Assembly: GCA_023238725.1 (NCBI GenBank)
Contig: CM041531.1
Location: 16,948,643-17,012,642, forward strand
Source: Scortum barcoo
Lineage: Eukaryota; Chordata; Actinopteri; Centrarchiformes; Terapontidae
Direction of reading: 5' to 3'
DNA: 64,000 nucleotides
Under the pieces are notes generated by a model, which ran no database searches, was not told where the DNA came from, and saw only the letters and a program-made list of their open reading frames with translations. The position numbers were made by a program, and so were the translations under genes. How positions within the stretch are numbered: the first letter of the stretch is position 1; every line of letters begins with the position of its first letter. Of the stretch, positions 59,095-64,000 are shown in pieces.

Positions 59095-59132
59095 CTCTCC
59101 TCTCCTCTCCTCTCCTCTCCTCTCTCTCTCCT
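59095..59132 (+). repeat. CTCCT pentamer array
   Basis: About six CTCCT units and a CT run lead directly into the left arm of the perfect hairpin at 59133. Confidence 0.9.
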
Positions 59133-59218
59133 CTACTGTTTTTAATCCCAGAGAAGGGAGAAGTGAAGGGAAAGAGAAGTCCCTTCACTTCTCCCTTCTC
59201 TGGGATTAAAAACAGTAG
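59133..59218. repeat. Perfect 39-bp inverted repeat with 8-nt loop
   Basis: The left arm (59133-59171, starting ctactgtttttaatccc) and right arm (59180-59218, ending gggattaaaaacagtag) are exact reverse complements. They are separated by aagagaag. The arms are asymmetric in base content: one half is T-rich and the other GA-rich. As RNA it would fold to a perfect 39-bp stem. It could be a small foldback or inverted-duplication event, or a hairpin RNA source. No coding role was seen. Confidence 0.95.
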
Positions 59219-61504
59219 GTGTATTCCCATTCTGTCAGTCACAACCACTCTGCCTCCTAGGCCTCAGCCTCTATCAGTGTAAACAGAAGAGGGGAAGCAG
59301 TGTTCGGTGTTTTCTCCTGTCTAAAAACCTCCTTTTGGTGTCTCTTTGATCCTGGGCGTTGGAATAGTAATTGCTATCACTTATGAAACAAAATGACAAG
59401 CACTGCCAACAGCTTAGCAATGCAAATACAAAAGAAGAGAGAACAGACAGTAGTGGGGATAGAAGTCTATGAAGAAGAGTTGATGCAGTTAGCCTGGACT
59501 GCGTGGAGACCCTGAGCTTGCAGCTGGGACCCTTTTGATTGATTATACAAGGGGCAAAGGATTATTTATATTAAAGACAGAAGTCTCTTTAATTATATAC
59601 ATATATTATTTTAAACTGGTAATCCACAGAACCCATGCTATTTTTGACACAGGTAGCCAGTCATTTCTGTTTTTTTTCTATAAATTGTAAAGACATGAAT
59701 CTCTATGCTTTTGGTGGAAGCTGCCTCTTACACAGATTTGCAAGATCTTGCTTTTTTTTTTGGCATGTAAATGTATGTGTTCAAAGCTGGCTTCCCTGTT
59801 GTGCCAATCTTTTGCAAACAATTGACCAAAGTCAATCATGGCACTGAGCCTGCGAGTGAATGTTGGAAAAATTTGGCTTACATAAAGTGGACACAGCCAA
59901 AGCAGCAATGGCTGGATGCTGGTTATTCAAACCGCATACAGAAAGAGAGAAATGAAGGAGCTGGATGGCGTCTCTTTCCTCTTTAAAGCTGCGGAAGTGG
60001 ATAAGCCTCTGGTGTTATTCACAGGTTCCTTCTGACATCTTCTGTTGATGTTTATTTAAATGGCGCTCAGATCGGTGTGGAAATCGTCCCGTTGCGAATG
60101 CCCAGCAGGACACAAAACAGCTGGGCTCTGGAAGAGAGAAACAGAGAAAGAGAGAGAGAGAGGGAGATAGAAATATTTCTGGACAGAGAAAGCAAAAGAA
60201 GAAAGAAGAGGGAAAACTTGAGGGTTTTATGTAAAGGAAGGGATTTGTATAAAATGTATTTTGTGTAATAAGATGCCCCAATTCTGCTCTTTGAAATAGT
60301 GTTACCTGGAGGTGGAAAATAAAAATCTCTCCTTTTGCCTGTCCCCCATGGAGCCGGCTGTTCTCGGCTTACACTGGGCCTATCCTCCATTTCACAAAAA
60401 CACTCCAGCATTGTATTTTCTCAGATTTAGTCGTCAGGCTGGTCGTCAAGAGAGGGTGTCATTTCAGAGCTCCTGCTGGGAGATTGCTTTCTTCTAGGAC
60501 ATTCTGACACAGGGCGTTAATAATGTAGCTCTCCTTTCATAGCACTCACAAACACAGCCATCGACCCCATTGGCCATCAAGAGAAATGTCCATTCACCAA
60601 ATAAGCTGCTGTTTTCTGCTGTATTTGTCAGTGTATTTCTCCAGACTCAGCGTTGCCTCTGCATGGAAGGTGTTGGACAACCATTTTGCTCTTACTACAT
60701 GGGAACTCTGTTTTCTCAGTGTGATGAGCATCATTTGACAGTCCCCTGCCTCAGCATCTAAGCCCATTTACAGCCAGCTCATTCACTTTATTGCCATTCG
60801 CTGATGGTAGCACTTTGAAGTGTTTGCTAAGGGAGGGTGGGTGTTGGTGTGGGGGCAGGGGAAGTTTAATTGGCTGCGTTAGTTGGTTTGCTTCTCTTGC
60901 CCCCCAGTCACAGTGAGCCACATTAGGCGACCTACATTTTATTTTTGCCCCCCACTAACAAAATGAGTTTTTGTTGTTTGATTTGTGTATAAAATCCGAC
61001 AATGAGCCAACTTCAAGTCCACAGTCCTCTGTGTTTACATTGACATGGATGTGTTCACAGGCACCACAGGGAAAAGTTAAATTTAGCAACTTCATCCCTA
61101 TGCACATGACACTGATTGACAGCCCACTGTGGGTAATGATGTGTTCCGTTTCACAACGTGTCGCCCACAGCAGTCGCCCTCGGAGAAGTTTTGATGTTTG
61201 TTTTGTTTGAAATGCCTATACGCTCTTGTACATCCAGCGTGACATCTTCTGCAGTATGTTTTGACTGGATAAAGCCTCTGTGTGAAAGACCAATCTAAAC
61301 CAATCTATTTAAGGTCTTACAATCTTTGGGGAACAAACTGTTGATCGTTTTTTTTTTTTTCATTTCATTGCTATTTTTTACTCAATATCTCTTCTGACGT
61401 CTCGTATGAAATGTGAAATAGAACCATATCTGGTGCTATAAAGAACAATATCTAGAAAGAAACTATTATTATCTTTACAGAGGAAATAAGGTCTGACCCT
61501 CTAA

Positions 61505-61522
61505 ATATATATATATATATAT
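61505..61522 (+). repeat. Short AT microsatellite
   Basis: Nine AT units. Confidence 0.88.
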
Positions 61523-62944
61523 GATGTGAGGTCTTATTTAGACTGAAACTGTTGAATTCCTGTCACACATGCTATAGCACCATGCCGAAATGGCGTTATG
61601 GCCCTTATGATGCAGTAAAGACCCATTTAACAGCTTAGAAAATATTAAAAGAATTTAAGAGCACTTAATCCTAAATTTACAAGCTCTGTATTATATTCGA
61701 GGCATTATGTGATATGGAACTTTTACACGAACAAAAAGACGTGATGCTTTCTCTGGGCGCATGCTTTCTCTAGTACAGTGCTCAGGTTCAAACGAAGGGA
61801 GGTTGATGTTACAGCTAACCTTGGCCATGCGCCCTGCATGGCTGCCCCTGTAAGCCATCAGTCTGCTGGGAGTCTGACTGAAATATTAAAGACCCTGTCT
61901 GCTCGCCTGCTGTAGCACCTCACCACGAAGCAACCAGAGTGTATGGTGATGTATATGTCGTAGCCACAGTAGATATGTAATGGATGGAGACCAAAGTGAA
62001 AAAAGAGAGGCGGATTCTTGTCAGTTTAAGTCACATTTCTGTCAATCTTTTGATATATTTATCCACCTAAGAATTATTTTGTGATTGACATTACCTGCCT
62101 GCCTTACACTATGTTTGTTTCAGTGGACTGAAATGAAAACCTGTGAGGATATAAATATATCTTTTTTTATCAAAGTGAAGCAGTGATGGAAGATGGAAGT
62201 CTTTTTGCCCTTCCTTAGATCACCACACAGCAGACCGCACTCCATGAGTGCTGGTAAATTCATAAAAGTAGGTGAAGGTGGCCGGTAGTGCAGCAGCCAA
62301 GTTATATTAGCATAACATAACACCACTGTGTGTGCTCTTATTGGACATTTCTACACTTCAGTTTAAGTCCAATGTCAACATTCAGTGCCATCACTGGAAG
62401 TAGTGCCGGCTTTATGTCATGAAAACATAAAAATATGGAAGTCGGGCTGGTGAATGGCATGCTCAGTGGCTGAATTAAAGTCAACCACTGTGCATGAGTT
62501 CATGTTCTGCCACAGACTTTTGAATTTATCACAGGTGGTACTATCCGATGTTCTGGCACAGAGATCACAAGGTAAACTGTAGATCTAATGTTTTTATGTT
62601 CCTGGTGTTAGTAATCCATCGGGAATGTGCACTTGCACGTTTGTAACTTGTATGGCAAGAGGAAACAATCTCGGTTGTGATATATTTCAGTTAATCAGTA
62701 GGTTTTTTAATGAATTATTACAATCTATTTAGACAAAAGGTCATACGCCAAGCTCGCAGGTCAGTGATCGCTCCCTCACAGCTGTATCACACTCCCCTCC
62801 CTTTGTGCTCTCTCTGGAACAGCAGATACAGGACAGAGCAGAGATGATGCCCAATATGTGTGGAATAGATGGCATTAGGCAGAGGAGTGTGAAGGTTGAT
62901 TTGCATTCATATGTCTTGGTTAGATGTGTAATTAGAATGACCCC

Positions 62945-62947
<3 letters not shown>

Positions 62948-62976
<29 letters not shown>
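62948..62976 (+). repeat. CA microsatellite
   Basis: About fourteen CA units followed by a pyrimidine-rich stretch to 63015. Confidence 0.93.
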
Positions 62977-62978
<2 letters not shown>

Positions 62979-63839
62979 CCCTGCCTCCTTCTCCCCCTTC
63001 TTCCTCTCTCCCTTCGACACCTTCCAGGCTAACAGATCTATTTTGCAGAGAACCCTCCAACAGAGGGAGGCAGTTGTGAAAGAACTGAGGCAAGAATCAA
63101 GACCCCTGGGGCTAGAAGCAAGAAAGAGGAAGAGAAAAAGGCAGGGACAAAAAGAGACAATAGAGAAGGTAGCCTTTTTAAAACTGCCTTTAAGTTATGA
63201 TGAAACAGCACTTGCCTGAGTAAAACATGCTGATAGAGGAATTTTGGTTTTGATCGATGGCTGGTGCTGTCATTATGGAGTCTCCTTATTTTCTAATCAT
63301 TATTAGAATGAGACTTTGAGTTTCTCTGGCAACATGTTGAACACCCTGACAACAAAGGCTGTTGAATGGAAAGAAAAATTCTCAGAGAAACAGTGGAGAG
63401 AAAACAAAGGACACAAAGTGAGTGAGTGAGAGAGAGAGAAGGGGAGAACAACAAGAGAAAAAAGGACACCTGATTGATTGATATCCCACAGGGGGTCAGT
63501 GATTTAATTGTGTGTGTTTGTGTGTTTGTGTGTAACTGAGACTGAATGAATGCTAAGCAAAATGGGACTTGAATGTACCCAAGTGCAGAGAACGCGGTTA
63601 ACAATGACCTTAATGTGCTGCCTCCAATTCATTTTAAGCCCACATGGAGTGCTTGCCTTTGTTACCTTAATCAGCTGGTAAAAGCTCTGATTAAAAATGA
63701 ATCGGCTTTTCACTGGTGTATTTTAAACTGACATGGCCTCATTCACTTAGCATTACAAGTCTGATGCTTTCCTCCAGAGGCAGAGGCCTTTAAGTCATGC
63801 TAGCTGGGTGATTATGTCAATTGGTCCAACATTGTGGTC

Positions 63840-64000
63840 CTCAACATCTATCAGGTGGGTGCCATAAAATTTGGTAAACATATCCACAGACCCCAGTGGA
63901 CATTTCCTGGTTCTGAGTCAATGCATCCTTTGGTGATACCCTGACTTTATCCCTAACATGAGATTGCCATGAAATTTGGATATTCATGTTTCCCTCAGGA
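63840..64000 (+). repeat. Dispersed repeat family A, 5' part, runs off the window
   Basis: It contains gtgccataaaatttggta, tcctttggtgataccctgac and gagattgccatgaaatttgg. The order matches the 5' half of copies 1 and 2, and it is cut by the window end. Confidence 0.68.

Noticed and set aside
59133..59218. Hairpin as a transcription terminator
   Set aside because: This is a eukaryotic intron, so intrinsic bacterial-type termination does not apply and there is no following T run.

Overview
The window reads as vertebrate, almost certainly teleost fish, nuclear DNA. It holds short coding exons with canonical GT/AG borders in long AT-leaning introns. There are many CA/GT, GA/CT and AT microsatellites. 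Several decayed interspersed repeats are of kinds I recognise from percomorph fish genomes, including a broken Tc1-like transposase.

One gene is identifiable: the middle of ntrk3 (TrkC, the neurotrophin-3 receptor tyrosine kinase) on the + strand. Eight exons (12458-12526, 26319-26473, 27058-27200, 29718-29859, 36194-36508, 37130-37144, 40417-40472, 41894-41996) join in compatible phases to 998 nt, or 332 whole codons. They encode, in order, a leucine-rich repeat, the LRR C-terminal cysteine cap, a first Ig-C2 domain split over two exons, the second Ig-C2 domain that binds ligand, a five-codon microexon, the juxtamembrane stalk, and the transmembrane helix with the first cytoplasmic residues. 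The start codon, signal peptide, LRR N-cap and first repeats lie upstream of the window. The juxtamembrane docking region, the kinase and any truncated-isoform exon lie downstream. I cannot tell whether this is the ntrk3a or ntrk3b copy.

Layout: 1-12457 is upstream intron with repeats, a 30-bp minisatellite and GT tracts. 12458-41996 is the exon block. 41997-64000 is a single intron at least 22 kb long with no recognisable exon. It carries a transposon fossil beside a 180-bp AT tract, a purine minisatellite, several microsatellites and a perfect 39-bp inverted repeat with an 8-nt loop.

Points worth a second look are the 15-nt microexon with neural-type splice context, the polypurine tract that begins at the donor of the LRR-cap exon and stays open in frame, a weak GTCAGA donor beside a CA repeat, the 59133-59218 hairpin, and several intronic blocks that resemble conserved regulatory elements. 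I saw no rRNA, tRNA, CRISPR array, promoter or complete second gene, and found no wholly new system.
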